Position numbers and translations under genes: made by a program. From Climacium dendroides (taxonomy: Eukaryota > Streptophyta > Bryopsida > Hypnales > Climaciaceae): DNA of 64,000 nucleotides. The DNA lies in NCBI GenBank assembly GCA_950106755.1, contig OX467083.1, forward strand, positions 42,794,555 through 42,858,554, in the 5' to 3' direction. Below, one piece after another: positions 12,396 through 28,166 of this stretch. Each line of letters begins with the position of its first letter. The stretch's first letter is position 1. Below the pieces are notes generated by a model, which made no database searches, was not told the origin of the DNA, and worked only from the letters and a program-made list of their open reading frames with translations.

Positions 12396-14340
12396 CCTTG
12401 TCTCCACCTTCTATTAAAATTTTAGCCTAAAATATGCAAATCTCTAGTCACATGTACCTGCTTAAAATTTCTATTTTTCAAAAAAACTCATGCAAATCTT
12501 TTAGGGGTTAATGAAAGTCTAGGGACACTTCAAGAGGAATCTACTATACATGAATGGGTGTAGAGAAAGTTTTGGATGTTTCTAACTTTTATACAAGTGA
12601 CTTTATGAAGCATACTAGTAACGAATGAAATCTTTTGTGTCCACAGTGTGTTCCAACAAACAATACAAATAGAATTCAAGAAATGCTAAGCTTTGACTAA
12701 AAAATAGTAAGGTAAACCAACCTCCACCATGCAAATCATCCGTAACAAACACTTCGGGAATGACCCATTACAGTCTTGCATCAACCCATGATATACTTTT
12801 TTCAATAAATGAGATTTAGACGACAATTAGATTGAGTTAACGGCCAATCAATATTTTGGAGGATGGCGATGATTGAAGTGATTACTCATTGCAATAGGAA
12901 CTTCCACCTTTTGAGTGTAAAGTCATTATAGGAAGTAACTTTCTTAAGCCAGTATGTTATAGCCATGTTAGGAAATATTGTGATTGCTTTAGGTGGGCAA
13001 GATGACCATTGTGGATGCATTTTTTTGTTGAATTTGGAATACACTTCAAAAAATCATAGCAAGAGGGGCTCAAAGTCTAGTCCAAAGGCCAACACCCTCC
13101 AACTACCTACATGGCAATAAATTGCCTACATAGCGATAGACTCTCAAAGGAAGTTTGGGCCAGCTAGAAATGAAAGTCCAAACTATAGCCAAGAAGCCAT
13201 TGACTTATGACAAGATCTCAACCATCAGATTGCTAAGAATTTGGACTTTGGCTTGACCTTTGGAGGCTTCATACTATGGCCATCCAAGTTGAGAGGCCAT
13301 GGGAATTCATTGCCAAAGGTTTGGACTTTGGGCTTGGCCTTTGGAGGCTTCACACTATGGCCAACCCAATCCAATTCCTATTATTTATTGCCTATTTATT
13401 GCTCATTTCTTTGGACTCTCAACAAAGTTTGACCACTCAATCCCACCCTCTCGACTTGGACGGCCATAGTTTGAAGCTTGGCCCTTAGTGAAGACTTGAA
13501 GGTGACTTGGAGGTGCCTTGGAGAGGTGACTTGCACGATTCCGGGTGCCATATGCTCGGTAGATATTGCTCCCTCTCAAATCTGGAGCTGAATTTCATGT
13601 GCACCACGGATGGACTCACAGAATGTGTGACCAACACTTTTAAAAAATATTATCCCTGGTCCAACTGAAGGACCATCGTAAATAAAAACTCTCTGACTGC
13701 GGGTAGGTCTCCTCTATCAGTTTTAAAAATAAAAAACAAGTGCGGCTAATGCGACAGCTAAAGTCATCCAAATAAGCATTTCAACATAATTCCTTTTATG
13801 AAACTATCTTAGTGTTTTCAGTTGGATCTTCCTGGCGATTGAAAGCGAAGATTCCTATAAATCTTCAACGGTATCCTTGGATCCATGCCAGTACACCGTC
13901 TTCAAATGTTACTCTAACCCTTGTTGTCAAAATGCTCATTTTAACACTCTTGAACTTCGTGTAATCACGTAAACATCGATCAGTTGCGTAGAAGTGTGTG
14001 TGTGTGTGTGTGATTACAAAGGGTCCAAGAGTGTATGCTAATCTCCCCCAAAAACATGAGATTCTAACCTTTTGAAATGTCAATGCAAAAGCGCATCTAC
14101 AGCATCGTACTCTGCATGAATTGCAAAATGTAAGCTTAACAATCAAGTTTTGTGTCATGAAATTTGAACACTCCATATGGGCGGCGAAGCCCAAACCCAC
14201 ACACACCAACACATACCAAATCCCCAAATTCAGGCACAATCAAACCAGCGTTGAGTCATACTGATTCGTAGCAGTAAAGGAAGATCCCAGATACCCTGGC
14301 ATCTACGGTTTTGGAAGAGAGCAGCCAGAGGTGGCCATGG
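12396..14340. other. Intergenic region upstream of the aminotransferase gene
   Basis: No clear gene. A direct duplication with the landmark CTTTGGAGGCTTCA(T/C)ACTATGGCC lies at about 13241-13284 and 13320-13364. A (GT)n microsatellite spans 13994-14012. The GC content rises after ~13500. Confidence 0.5.
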
Positions 14341-14352
14341 CGGCCACTTGAA

Positions 14353-14360
14353 TATATAAA
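14353..14360 (+). promoter_or_regulatory. Candidate TATA box of the aminotransferase gene
   Basis: TATATAAA lies in less AT-rich sequence about 0.9 kb before the start codon. Using it would imply a long leader, probably with a 5' UTR intron. An alternative TATATATT lies near 15161. Neither is proven. Confidence 0.3.
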
Positions 14361-15269
14361 CCAGTCTGTCTAGTCCTCCTCTTCATCAATTTCACTACAA
14401 AGAATTCCCTTGCAAATTAAGCTTCCGAAGCTTAGAGAATATTGATTAGGCTACGCACGAATTATTGCTGCCGCTGTTGTATAATTTCTTGAACTTCCTT
14501 TTTCCTTTACTGTAGATTTTTTGCTTTGGTTTTCGTTTGTACCTCTGCATTACGTTGTTGCGTGTGTTGAATGGTGTCCTGTAACTTACTGTCGTGTGAT
14601 GTCGAATCATGTGGTGAGGTGTGAGCATGGCAGCCTCACAGAAGTAAAGAGTATATCCTTTTGCCATAAGTAATATTTAATACGTAAACTTATCAGGAGA
14701 GGATTCGCAACTTGAACGCAACCAGAGGACGGATGGGTCTTTCTGCTTTGGTAAAATTATAGAACTAGACCATAAGTATGTTAACTGACAACAAATTTCT
14801 CGCGATTTATTTGTTTGTGTTTGTGTTTCAGGTTGAGTGCTTGATTCAGGGACATCACGTGGTGTCTACGTGTGACTGGACGTGGTTGGTCTGCCTTGTA
14901 ACACGTGCTGGAAAGTTTTGGGAAAAGACTAATTTAGAATGAATGGTGAACTGAAACTCAAGGTTGGCTGTACGTACGCTTAAGATTATCCGGGGTTCGT
15001 GGATTCAAAGTACTCCATAAAAGGAATTCTTTTGGACTGAGGCTTTTCGTTTTGAACAAAGCAAAAGCTGACTAACCAATTTAACTTGGTTCATTGCTGA
15101 GTGTATGTTGGGCTTCTGGTACGTTGTGAAGAATTCCGGGTGATTGTACTTGCAAAAGTTGTATATATTGAAGCTGTGTGAGCACCGATCTGGGAGAAAT
15201 TGATTATTGAAATAGTCTGAGCCAGAGAAGAGATCGAATTAGTCTTGGAGTCGCCGTTGTTTAGTGAGT

Positions 15270-18200
15270 ATGGTAAAGTTCATCTCGCACAAGACGACTG
15301 AAGTGAACGCAAAGCTAGAGCTCCCTCCACCAGATGTCAACTTTTCGCAACTGCAAGTCGTCCATGGAGAGCTTCACAAATTTCCGCAGTCAAACGAGGC
15401 TTTGTTAGAGGTTTGCCCCTTCGAACTTTTTCTTGTCACACATCCTAAGCAATTTTAGAATCCAGTTACTCTGTATTTCATGTTACAGAATGCTTCAATT
15501 TTCAAAGCCTTTTTCCAAAGCCAATTTTCAAACACTCAGGTCTTCATGCTCATTCTTTCGGGACAGCAATTTGTTAATTATATTACAACTTTTGTTTGAG
15601 AATTGATGAATGCTCTGCGTAATATTCTTTAACCCTTGGTAGCCTGCACCCTTTGCTTTGAGGATCATCCTTTTTATTTAGAATCAGAATCAGCTCAACA
15701 TTATGATACGAGTAGCCAAAGATTGTCTGGCTTTCTACACTTGAAATTTATTAAGCAACGTGTTTTTTTACTCCCACACAACTCCAATTGGCTCATTGCA
15801 ATGTTATTATAGACCAGATACAACCGTTAGCTACATATTTGGCAAAATCAGGCTGATGGATTTGGATTCTCAGGTGCAACAGATGACCTCTGAAGAATGT
15901 AATATGGAATGATTAGAGCATGCCAAATGGTAAACTGATTCATAGAAACTAATAGGCTACATATCATCGATTTCGTGACATTCATCATTCAGCACCAAGC
16001 TCGAAAACCTAGAACTAGTACATATCTTCATGTTTCAGGTCGCATGCGCTGAAAATTAAGTGTCAAAGTCGAGAAATTCCGCCAATTTAACGAAATTGTC
16101 GACGTTCTGTACTGTACAGGAAGCGAAGTTGGATGCAGAATGGAATGTGCAAGCCTGCCCTGCAGCCATGGAGAGCACCAATCCCATCCGTGAGCTCTTG
16201 GAGTCCTTATGCGTAGTGTCTTCCAAGAAGAAGGAAAAAATCTCCTTAGCACAAGGAGACCCCACCGTCTTCGGCCACTTGAAAGTCCCAGACGCGGCAG
16301 TGGAGGCCATGGTGGCTGCCACCAAGAGCTCACTGCACAATGGGTACACACACTCGGCTGGATCACACGAATGCCGAAAGTAAGTTGCAGCATTCAGTCA
16401 CACCTTTAGTTCCTTTGTTTTTGTAAGCATGTTAACATTCTTAAGTCCTTGGAAGTCTGCACCTATAAATTTGATGAATGGCATTATCACATGATATTGG
16501 CTAGCTTCTCTAAATTTGAATCTTAAAATCATGTTTTTACACTTGGTTACCATTCTTCCTCCCTGCCTGTGAAGATTATTAATGGCAAGATAGCATAAGA
16601 AAACACAAAAATTAGCTGAACAAAACCCATTATGGAACCCATTTCTGTAGAGGTTGGATCCATTGATTGTATATCATAATCTTGTCTTTCTTTATTGTTA
16701 CGACATTTTTCCTTTGAGACCCTTGTTGAGCGTGATTGAACAAGATTCAAACATTAAGGTTGTCTTGAAACGCAAAGTCTGACTCTCCCATGACTCTCGG
16801 CATAGTTGTTTTTTCTCATAACAATGCTATACTTTCATGCCTGTCACCTAGAATTAATCACAATTCTGGATTCTGGATTTTGGGTGCCTCTAAAGAATGT
16901 TATGATAGGAACTGTTCTAACAATTTATTTTTTGTGTGTGTGTGGTGGTGGTGCAGGGCTGTGGCTGATTACCATTCTTCCTCCCTGCCAGTGAAGCTGA
17001 CAGCAGACGACGTGGGTATTACAGTGGGATGCTCCCAAGCTATTCAGCTGTGCATTGCTGCGTTAGCCACTCCAGGAGCCAATATCCTCCTTCCTCGACC
17101 CGGTTTTCCCATTTACGAAACGTTTTGCAAATATTACGGCGTGGGGTGCCGGTTTTATGACCTCCTTCCAGAGAGGGATTGGGAAGTGGACTTGGATCAA
17201 GTCATGGCGATTGCAGACAACCACACTGTGGCTTGGATTGTGTGCAATCCAAGCAACCCTTGCGGTTCTGTGTACAAGTATCAGCACTTGATTAAGGTTT
17301 GGAAGCCGCCCCAATTTCTAGCTAATGCCGAGAATTTTGATAAGGAGATTAATTTCGTTTTTCCCGCAGTGTGGTGGAACACTGGTGCAATTTGATGTGC
17401 ACTGAGGTATGGGCACCCAGAATCGCCCCCTTAAAATGGACAGGCGGCATTCATTTCTTAGAAGAAAATTTAGCAGAATTGGTCTCTAAAGTTCCATCCT
17501 GTTCTCACGTAGTTAATTTGGTTAGTTTGGTGCGATTCTGGGCGCCAAAAAGTGTGATATTCATCTGCACAAAGCTCTAAAACTAAGAGTCATATAGATC
17601 TATGTTTCAATCCATGAGTTCTTAAAAGTGCCAAAGTCGTGAAAATTTGCCAATGTAATGAAATTGGCGTTCCAAGGAGTTGATTATCCATGTGCCGAAT
17701 AATCCACTTACACTTGTGAAGACTTAGAGTTTGTGGCTGCAAGATAATTCTTCTAATTTAGTACATCTGTTGACTTGTGAAACCAAAATTCTGCAGAGGA
17801 TTGTGAGTCCTACAGAGAATATCATACAAGGAACTAAGTCTTGAAGACGAAATGACGAATGATCGATTTTGCAGATTGCGAACACTGCGGAGAAATTGAA
17901 GGTGCCGATCATATCTGATGAAATATATGCACATATGGTGTTCGGTGCAACTGGGTTTACTCCGATGGCAACTTTTTCTCTGAAGGTGCCTGTGTTAACA
18001 GTTGGAGGCATTTCCAAGCGATGGCTTGCTCCTGGCTGGCGGGTCGGCTGGATCATCATTGCAGACCCCAAGGGAATTCTTTGCAGAGGAAAAGTGAGTG
18101 TCCGCCCCTTTGATGCTTCTAATAAGGAGACTCATCAATGAGATAGTTAACCAAAAAGCAATGCAAATTCGAAATCAAATAGGTGCATTTCTTGTTTTTG

Positions 18201-20176
18201 AATGAGCCTTGAAAGTCATTCATTGAATAGATTTGTTCTCCGTAATGTTACAAGATTATTGTTAGTATATTCTTCTTTATGCTACTTCAAATCCAATAAA
18301 AAGCACTTGGAAAAACTTAACTTTTTGATTGAGAGTTGAAGCAAATTCATCTGTCTTGATAGCTTTTGTTTGTTTGTTGAAATTGTTGTCATACGTTGTT
18401 CTTTTGATGCTAGTACTCTTTTTGTAATCTATTTTGGTGATGTTAGGTAATAGAAGCACTTACAAGACTCATGCAAATGACTATTGGAACCTCAACAATT
18501 TCCCAGGTGAAGTTTTCTACTATAAAGACCATTCTTATGTGAGTCTAGTATTGAACTAAAATGTTATGGTTATATCTCACAATCTTGTCCTTTGGGGATT
18601 ATGGACTAGATAATATTGAAAAGATTGTAAAATCTAAAAGTGTCATTGGACATTATGCCAAGTAGATCTACACTTTTCGGTTGAGAAAAAGCTCACATTG
18701 AAAAGATGTTTTATTGGTTATAACCCAACTAGCTAATTAGAGAATGACATGTTCTTTATTGCTTAGCCTTGATTTTGTGGTGATCTTTTGAGATCAATGC
18801 AACATTAAAGCTATATCAAGTGATGTGAAAATACAACCTTAATATAGGAATAAAATCTCAATCATATTTGTGATTGGTGACAATACAAAGATCTACTACT
18901 TTACATTACCTAGTAGACAAGTTGTATTGATATTGCTTACCATGATGAGAATGTGGTATAAGAGGATTTTGTAGAAATGCCAACTTAACTTTTCAAATTT
19001 CAATCACAGGCTGCAGTGTCAGGGATGTTGTTAAATACCCCTTCAAGCTTCTTTGAGGACACCATCAAATCATTAAAAGCTGGGGCGGACTTGTGTTTTG
19101 AACGAGTTCAATGCATTCGGGGGCTCTATTGTCCAACAAAGCCACAAGGAGCTATGTACATCATGGTGTGCACCATTTTTTCAAACTAATTTCATACAAT
19201 ATTAAAATGCAATGATAAATTTGAGCCTTACACATGTAGAACCTCTCTTAGTGCATAGTGCCAAGATTATGCACTAAGAGAGATTTATACATTTAAAAAG
19301 GTGTCAACTCTAACTACACTACTTTTCAAAAAAAGTACTTGAAATAGTGTCCACCTACTAACTCCATAAGTGATAGTTACATACTAAGAGAAGATGCACT
19401 AAGGGAGGTTCTACTTGTATCCTATTTCCTAATATGTTTTTCTCTACCATAGCATTCAAACTTTATCTATTTACTTATTTATATAGTTCGTTTCACTTGT
19501 AGGTGAAAATTGATCCTACCGCATTCACGGATATAACTAGTGACGTCAAATTTGCCTCATTGCTGGTGGAGGAAGAGTCTGTGGTTGTCCTCCCAGGTAA
19601 GCAAAATTATTCTAATCTGAAAACCACTGTGAAATAGTTATGCTAATTATGTTTGTACTCTTGAATCAAGAATGTCTACAAGTGCATTTTTGGTTCATCA
19701 TAGGTCTCACATTGAATGCAGTGTTGTACTGTAATTCGAGGGAAAAAAAACTTGACACATTTGCGTTGACTGGTGAACTTTGCATCATGTTATTTTCTAC
19801 ATCTTTTACGGATTGGAAGGGTGGGGGAGGCTTGTGAAGATTACTGAACGTAATGTCAAGTTGGCCTCAAGAATCTAGAACGCTCAAATCTGTCTTTCTT
19901 AATTAATCGGAGAGCTCAAAGTGAACAGCAGGGTCATGAGTTATAGCATTTCTGGACCAGCCAGCGAGAGAGTGATACCGATACTAGCCTCAAAATCTGA
20001 AACTTTGAGTTATGTTGAGATTTCCATGTGCTGATCGATGTGCAGGTGCTGCTTTCGGTATCCCAAATTGGCTGAGGATTGTGTTCGCTTCTCCATTACC
20101 TCTCCTTGAGGAGGCGTGGGATCGCATTGATCACTTCTGCTTACGACACAGTGCGGCCATTCCGCGCATGAGTTAG
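15270..20176 (+). CDS. Tyrosine-aminotransferase-like PLP enzyme, 8 exons, 466 aa
   Basis: Exons: 15270-15410, 16120-16379, 16957-17296, 17875-18093, 18447-18506, 19010-19165, 19503-19596, 20046-20176; all junctions are GT-AG and in phase, giving the usual length for the family. Class I/II aminotransferase marks are SLAQGDPT-FGH near the N-terminus, GCSQAIQLCI, LLPRPGFPIYE, NPSNPCG (about 230-236), SDEIYAHMVFG (Asp ~262) and GGISKRWLAPGWRVGW, whose Lys ~295 should form the Schiff base with PLP. By family, the enzyme swaps the amino group of tyrosine or related amino acids onto a 2-oxo acid, feeding tocopherol/plastoquinone and phenolic pathways. SUR1-type C-S lyases share this fold and motifs, so the substrate is not certain. 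The start is the first in-frame ATG; the 47-aa first exon shows no clear transit peptide. Several introns contain MITEs. Confidence 0.9.
17533..17671. mobile_element. Degenerate MITE in aminotransferase intron 3
   Basis: The left end (GGTGCGATTCTGGGCGCC, then CACAAAGCTCT and TATAGAT) and the right end (GTGCCAAAGTCG, then GCCAATGTAATGAAATTGG) match motifs recurring at 16057-16097, 38397-38483, 40807-40868, 42593-42662, 47219-47310, 49845-49935, 50640-50855, 52289-52461 and 63855-63930. The inverted termini are weak in this copy. The family definition comes from these side-by-side matches. Confidence 0.6.
19236..19414. mobile_element. MITE with 21-bp inverted ends in aminotransferase intron 6
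   Basis: The arms at 19236-19256 and 19394-19414 (core CTCTTAGTGCAT and ATGCACTAAGGGAG) pair with a single mismatch. The element is 179 bp with no ORF and sits wholly inside the intron, so it is spliced out. Confidence 0.75.
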
Positions 20177-20998
20177 ACTATTGAGCACTTTTGAATAATC
20201 AATTTCGGCAAGACAAGAGATTGAACTGCGAATAGTGGAATATTATTAATTTTTTTCCCCCTCAGGGATAGGATAGAATAACATTATTTTTTCACCTCAA
20301 ATACAGCAATTGGATTAATATAGAAATGATGCTTGGATTAATATAGAAATGATGCTTTGAGAAGTTACTTTGCTCCAACATTGAATCAATGTCATGCCAA
20401 TATTGATCAAATTTGTCATTGAAACAATAATCTTTCAACTTTGAGATAGTAATGAACACCATGATTGCAACCAATCACTTGTTTTAACATCAAAACATCA
20501 TTAGTTCAAGGTGCCTTGCTATTTGGGATGTGGTCTTCAAGCAGGAAATGGTGTAAGCATAACTTTGCTAAGTGTCTATGGCCACTCACCTTAGGATGGA
20601 CTGTCCACTTGTAGTGGTCTACACCCTCCCAATTTGGAATTGCATAAGAAAATCATACATATTGAATAAAATTTGTTCTCAACAGATTTGGCTCTCGTAC
20701 CCACAGTGATCTCTCCTCAACTCTACAGCGACATCCCGGAATTCATACTCCTACGTATGGGTTAAAATGCTTAAAGGAATGGAAAGACTATCCTCAAACA
20801 TAATCTCAGACTAGATGTAGCCACACAGGCACGATTCTTGAGACTTGGTTTTCACTTAGAGAGATTAAAGCAGCAACCCATAGTCTAACGTATTTATAAC
20901 CTGCTCCATAATACTGATACAAATCAAAGTGCAGTAATGCGGCAGTATGTTGCATCCTTTTGTACATTAAGTATACAAGGAAGGCCAGCCAAGAAGGC
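20177..20998. other. Intergenic region between convergent genes
   Basis: This holds the 3' flanks of the aminotransferase (+) and glycosyltransferase (-) genes. A 23-base unit (TTGGATTAATATAGAAATG plus ATGC) is tandemly duplicated at 20310-20355. No gene is seen. Confidence 0.6.
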
Positions 20999-22621
20999 TC
21001 ACCACCCAAGTAGAGTGCGTAATGAGGACCTCTGCTTCTGCACAACGCGAAGAAGCGTCTCCAGCTGCACCAAGTCAATCTGCAGGGGCTGCCGACGAGC
21101 ATAATTCTTGCACCACATCATGTTGAAGCACACATCCCAACCTAAGAGAGAGGTCACTCGCATCCACTTGCTGTCAGGAGGTCTGGCACCAAGCAATGGG
21201 TACACATCGATACCAACAGCATGTGTGAAGTTCCGGAACGCATCCGTGTGGTACAGATACGGGAAGACTTCCACCACAACTGCCTTTGGTCTTGCGAAGA
21301 GGAAATTCACGTTCTGGGATCCATGCGGAACGAGGAACAAGTCATCCGCTGCTACAGTCCTCACTTGCTCGCAAAAGTTCCCGATTCCACCGGAGCGATG
21401 CTCCACGGGTACCACGAGAGTCCGTTCCATCACCTTCCCCGCGTCAAGCTTATTAGCAAGCTTGCGTGATCCCGAGCTTCGATCCAACACTACCGCTCGA
21501 CTGATTGGCCATGAGGCGTTTCTGGCTTCAATGTTGCAGTAACGCAATACCTGTTGGGAGAGAGCATTGTTTGAATCACGTCAGCAAGCCTTAGATGAAG
21601 GGCAAAAATATGTAAACACGTCCAAAAAGCTGGTGAGTTAGAAAAAACGGTAACGATGACATATAAATCTTGGAAGGGCACCAAGCCTCAAGTAAAAGGC
21701 AAGAAATATATGAACATGTCCCCCAAAGCTGGTAAGATCGAAAAAACAGTAACGATGACATGCAAACTCAGATGGCATGCAAATTCAGATAGCATCTTGG
21801 AGGGGCATGTCCAAACCCCAGTTGAGGTACTTGTGAACAATTACCTGAGATCGCAACCATGAGTTCGTCTCCTCATTAGGGACGTACTTCACATGCGTAG
21901 GACCGGAGAACAGCACGGCGTCTTTGAAGCAGATGGAGTCGTCTTTGTCAATCGGCAGGTTGTGAAACCTAACTGTAAGGCCAAACGCCGTCAACATCCC
22001 CTTGCCCCACACGGAGACATCGCTCTGTGCAGCAAACCACTGCAGATTCGCGGTCTGATTGAGGAACTGCTTGAGCAGAAGCGCAGGGATGAGCTTCTCG
22101 GCTTCGTGATGAGGGTTAGGTTTTCCCGCAGGGAGGAAGCGTTGATCAAGAACGAGGCTAAACCCTTGCACCCAATGCCACCCCTCGTTGCAATGGGCGT
22201 CCGCCTCCACGGGAACGGTCAGCTTCTCCCCAAAGAAGCGCATGAACTTGGGCAAATCGGAGATTCGCTTCTCATGGTTGCAGAGTCGTACCTTGTCCGA
22301 TGCAAAGCATATGTTTTGGACGCGAGGAAAGCACTCCGAGTTGCACTCTCCGGTGCAGTAATGGTGGGCATTCAGGAAAGGGGTTGTAGAGCATGAGTGG
22401 TATATAACCGGATCCCCAGGGTAGGAACTCGGAAGCTTTGTGGGGGAGAGAAGGACGGTGACGGTGAGCAAGAACAGGAAGACGAGACACGCGCTCACCA
22501 GACTGCGGATACTTAGGCGTGAGAGAGAATTCAGACGCGTTCTTGTCATCCATGCACAGAGGTCGCGCCCCAAGTTGCCTTTGCAGCGCTTTCGCCTCTT
22601 GCTGGACCCCGAGGGAAGCAT
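20999..22621 (-). CDS. GT61-type glycosyltransferase, 2 exons, 442 aa
   Basis: Exon 1 is 22621-21845 and exon 2 is 21550-20999 on the minus strand, joined in phase 0 with GT-AG borders. A basic N-terminus (KRRKRCK) precedes a hydrophobic stretch at residues ~41-58, the layout of a type II Golgi membrane protein. The lumenal part contains NICFASDKVRLC, GKPNPHHEAEKLIPALLL, and near the C-terminus VPHGSQNVNFLF (His ~335) followed by VVVEVFPY, which fits the HG-x-N-x-x-F ... E-x-FP pattern of GT61 (DUF563) proteins. Members add xylose, arabinose or GlcNAc to N-glycans, xylan or EGF domains; the sequence alone does not tell which. Met25 is an alternative start. A plant telo-box (AAACCCTAA, 22667-22675) lies just upstream of the start. 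The intron holds an imperfect duplication. Confidence 0.85.
21606..21770. repeat. Imperfect ~100-bp duplication inside the GT61 intron
   Basis: Two copies share an AA(A)TATGTAAACA/ATATATGAACA block, TCC(A/C)(A/C)AAAGCTGGT, and AAAAAAC(G/A)GTAACGATGACAT (ends near 21662 and 21761). The duplicated block is intronic and non-coding. Confidence 0.7.
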
Positions 22622-23289
22622 TTACATCGCCCGGGCAGACGCCCAACCTCCACGCAATCAAACTCTAAACCCTAAACGACGTTGGATGTTCACTACCGGA
22701 GAGCAACTTGGTTTAGGATCGCAAAATCTTCAGAGCTCATTAAGGGTCGTTGCCAATGGGAGAGTTCCCAGACTTCTGCTTCGATACTGGAGGTGACTTG
22801 GGCAACACTGTTTGAAAGTTCTACTGAGAGCCTAGAACTTTGAGACAAAATTCTGGGGCTTCGGATCACACCGTCGCATGGAAATTCGGAAATGAATCGG
22901 CAGAGTCGCATGGCTGAAATCGTAAATTATGACAACCCTAAAAGCTGCTATCGTAGTTCAGGACTTGTGCTTTGAGAAAGGAGGAAATCTGAATGTTCTA
23001 TAGTTGTAGAGATGCAATTCTGGAGCTCGAAATCGCAAAGGGCTGATTTCGAACGGAACAGCAGAGTAGCGAGGCTGAAATCGTGAACTGTGACCCCCAA
23101 ACAAGACCAATTGCTGTCTTCTGCAGTCACCTTCAAACTCACGAGCTCGTTGCCCGTCAGAATCTACACTATAAGTAGATTATACCAAATTAGGGCACGA
23201 TGCATTAAAACCCTAAACCCTTTCTCTACCCTGCAACTTTCCTGCCCAAAATCCTATTCCCAAGAACGTATTGCGAATTTGTTGCATCG
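22622..23289. other. Divergent spacer between the GT61 gene and the PRMT3 pseudogene
   Basis: It holds two diverged copies of a ~150-bp block (landmarks: TTCTGGGGCTTCG / TTCTGGAGCTCGA, then a GCTGAAATCGT(A/G)AA block, about 22825-22935 and 22990-23090). Telo-box motifs AAACCCTAA occur at 22667 and 23208, typical of plant housekeeping promoters. It probably contains the GT61 promoter and the old PRMT3 promoter. Confidence 0.5.
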
Positions 23290-25918
<2,629 letters not shown>

Positions 25919-27631
25919 GGTGCAATTGCCTTCTTTGAAAGGTTGAGACCTATTCGTGATGAAATCTGCCGGATCAGAAGGTGCAAAAATACTGAGATTA
26001 TTGTGCTTGGAATAATTATTTCTTCAATTATAATAAATTGTAATTATTATTATAGTTGTACCACCATAATGTGCTAATTACGTGTTAACATTATGTGCTA
26101 ATTTGTCTGGACATTTACTCCTGAATCACCGTAATTCAGTAGGGATTTCACGAAATTAAGAGTCAATCGCAAGTAGCATTAGAAATATAGCAGGGAGCTC
26201 TTGTACATTGCTTAGGCAATGTGATGAGACTAAGCGAATTAATAGTTTGCCAGTAGTAGTAGGATCTATATCCTTAAAGCCAGAGTGACGTACAGTGCAT
26301 TGCTAACTTGAGAGGTTTCTGAAAAATTGTGAGCTCCTTGATTATCCATGGATCTTGACAAGTCATGGCCTCTTACAATGAAAGAGCACAAGTTTGCATG
26401 GCTGAAGCCTATCAGTATATGGTCCTTAACCAGTGGACACTATCAATAGCAATACTTGGATGCATGTGTCTATCCACGAGCTGATCCTCATGTATTATGC
26501 TGTTCGCTTGCAGGAGAAGCAGAGCCTTCACAAGGTTAAATACCATTAAACTACCCTTGTTCGACAGGATGCAACCATGTTATAAATCATCTTACACGTG
26601 CATTCTCTGAGGTGAGAGTTATCTGCAATGAGATATTGTGTGCAGATTCGGAGAATTCTGATGGAGCCCACAGCATGGTCATGAGACAGCTAGGGAGCCT
26701 TGAGACTGTTCCTCGGGTCGCAAGGATTTAGTGCTAATTTAAATTTGCTGCTCCACTTGACAATTTGGACTGTTCAGTACAATGGGGCGGCAAAGACTAG
26801 TGGTCAAGAAAAAGACAGGATGATGATTGAAGCAATGTCTTCAAGAGTGCTTGCAGGAACCACTGCGAAGCATGTAGCAAGATGGATTTAAGTACATTAT
26901 AATAGTAAATACAGTAGCTGGGATTTGCAGTAGGTGATTCGAGTGCTCAGCTAGTCTATTCCGTCAGCAATGATCTGCTCATCTGAAATTGAAACCAGAG
27001 TGCAAGCTGCTTCAATAAACCAGTCCATATTATATATATGACCTTGCATTCCCAAGGGGTTGGGCACATGCACATGAATTACAAAGAGACAACTGGTATG
27101 CCCTCAGGACTTATTCAACTGATTTAGAGGCCAACAATGGCTGCAAGTGCAGAAGCTTTCCAAAGAAGTGGGCAATGGTCTTGTGTGGATCATCAGTACA
27201 TTCAGCGATCTCTATAAAATTGTAGCAGACACTCTTCTGTATGCCTGTTTGTCCTTTCGTCGTACATTGTTTATGCAATTGTTTATGTAACTGTCTACCA
27301 ACTGCTCCACCTTTCATTCTTGCATGACGGACAAATGGGATTTATAAACGCAAAAGATTTCGGTGGATGGCATCTCAATGTTGACTCTAAGCTTGTCTGG
27401 ATTTCCACGATCATGACATTCCCACCATGATGGAAAGAATGCTTAATTGCCACCCTGTGTACGTTATTGGAATTCAGGGATTTCTCTTCACTTTCAACAT
27501 CTGGGAGTTGCAGCCACTCATGCAACTTGTCACTGATTGAAGGCAAGTTGTTGCTTGATAGAATGTTATGAGACAAAGTTTTAAGAAATCATAAGGGCAA
27601 CTTGTGCGAAGTTGTCTACACTAAATAGTGA
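25919..27631. other. Intergenic region downstream of the pseudogene
   Basis: No gene is supportable. Short ORFs at 26700-26891 (+) and 27111-27576 (-) show no family features I recognise. An inverted AATTATTATAAT-like AT-rich segment lies near 26010-26060. Confidence 0.5.
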
Positions 27632-27888
27632 AATTAGGTTGCCTTAACCCCTGAGCGCCCCAGCGCCCCAAATGTGGCCTCCTACTATGAGACATTTGAC
27701 CATTATAATGTCCTAGGTTGTATGGTGAAAACTTCCACAAATTTCTCTTCCCTACCTCTCTTGCAATCTAAACGGTCATGTCTCTTGAATCTTATTTTTT
27801 AATCAATGGGGTTCACTTGAGTGGCAATTTGTAGCTTGCTTTTGGAATTTGTGCCGGGCGCTCAGGGGTTAACAATTAGGTTGCCTTA
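27632..27888. mobile_element. Foldback/MITE-like element with perfect 16-bp inverted ends
   Basis: TTAACCCCTGAGCGCC (27644-27659) is perfectly inverted at 27857-27872. A perfect 15-bp direct repeat, AATTAGGTTGCCTTA, lies at 27632-27646 and 27874-27888, bordering and slightly overlapping the inverted ends. The interior has no ORF. The direct repeat is longer than the usual 8-10 bp of Mutator elements, so the superfamily is uncertain. Confidence 0.75.
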
Positions 27889-28035
27889 CTTAAGAAAGTT
27901 ACCTCGTGACTTACCACTTGTTTAGATGGAGGCACATGCAATTCTCTAAACCTAAGCCATGAACCAATGCACTCATACAACACAAATGGTTCCTACATTA
28001 CTGCATCCTTCTACAATAACCATACATATTTATAT

Positions 28036-28166
28036 AGTATAGAATGTTGAGAAATTAGTATAGAATGTTGAGAAATTAGTATAGAATGTTGAGAAATTAG
28101 TATAGAATGTTGAGAAATTAGTATAGAATGTTGAGAAATTAGTATAGAATGTTGAGAAATTAGTGT
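28036..28166. repeat. 21-bp tandem repeat, six copies
   Basis: The unit TAGTATAGAATGTTGAGAAA plus T repeats with AGAATGTTGA starting at 28041, 28062, 28083, 28104, 28125 and 28146. The copies are essentially identical, so this is a young minisatellite. Confidence 0.95.

Noticed and set aside
27111..27576. Two adjacent minus-strand ORFs downstream of the PRMT3 pseudogene
   Set aside because: They are in different frames and the peptides show no family features; a gene fragment cannot be excluded but is unsupported.
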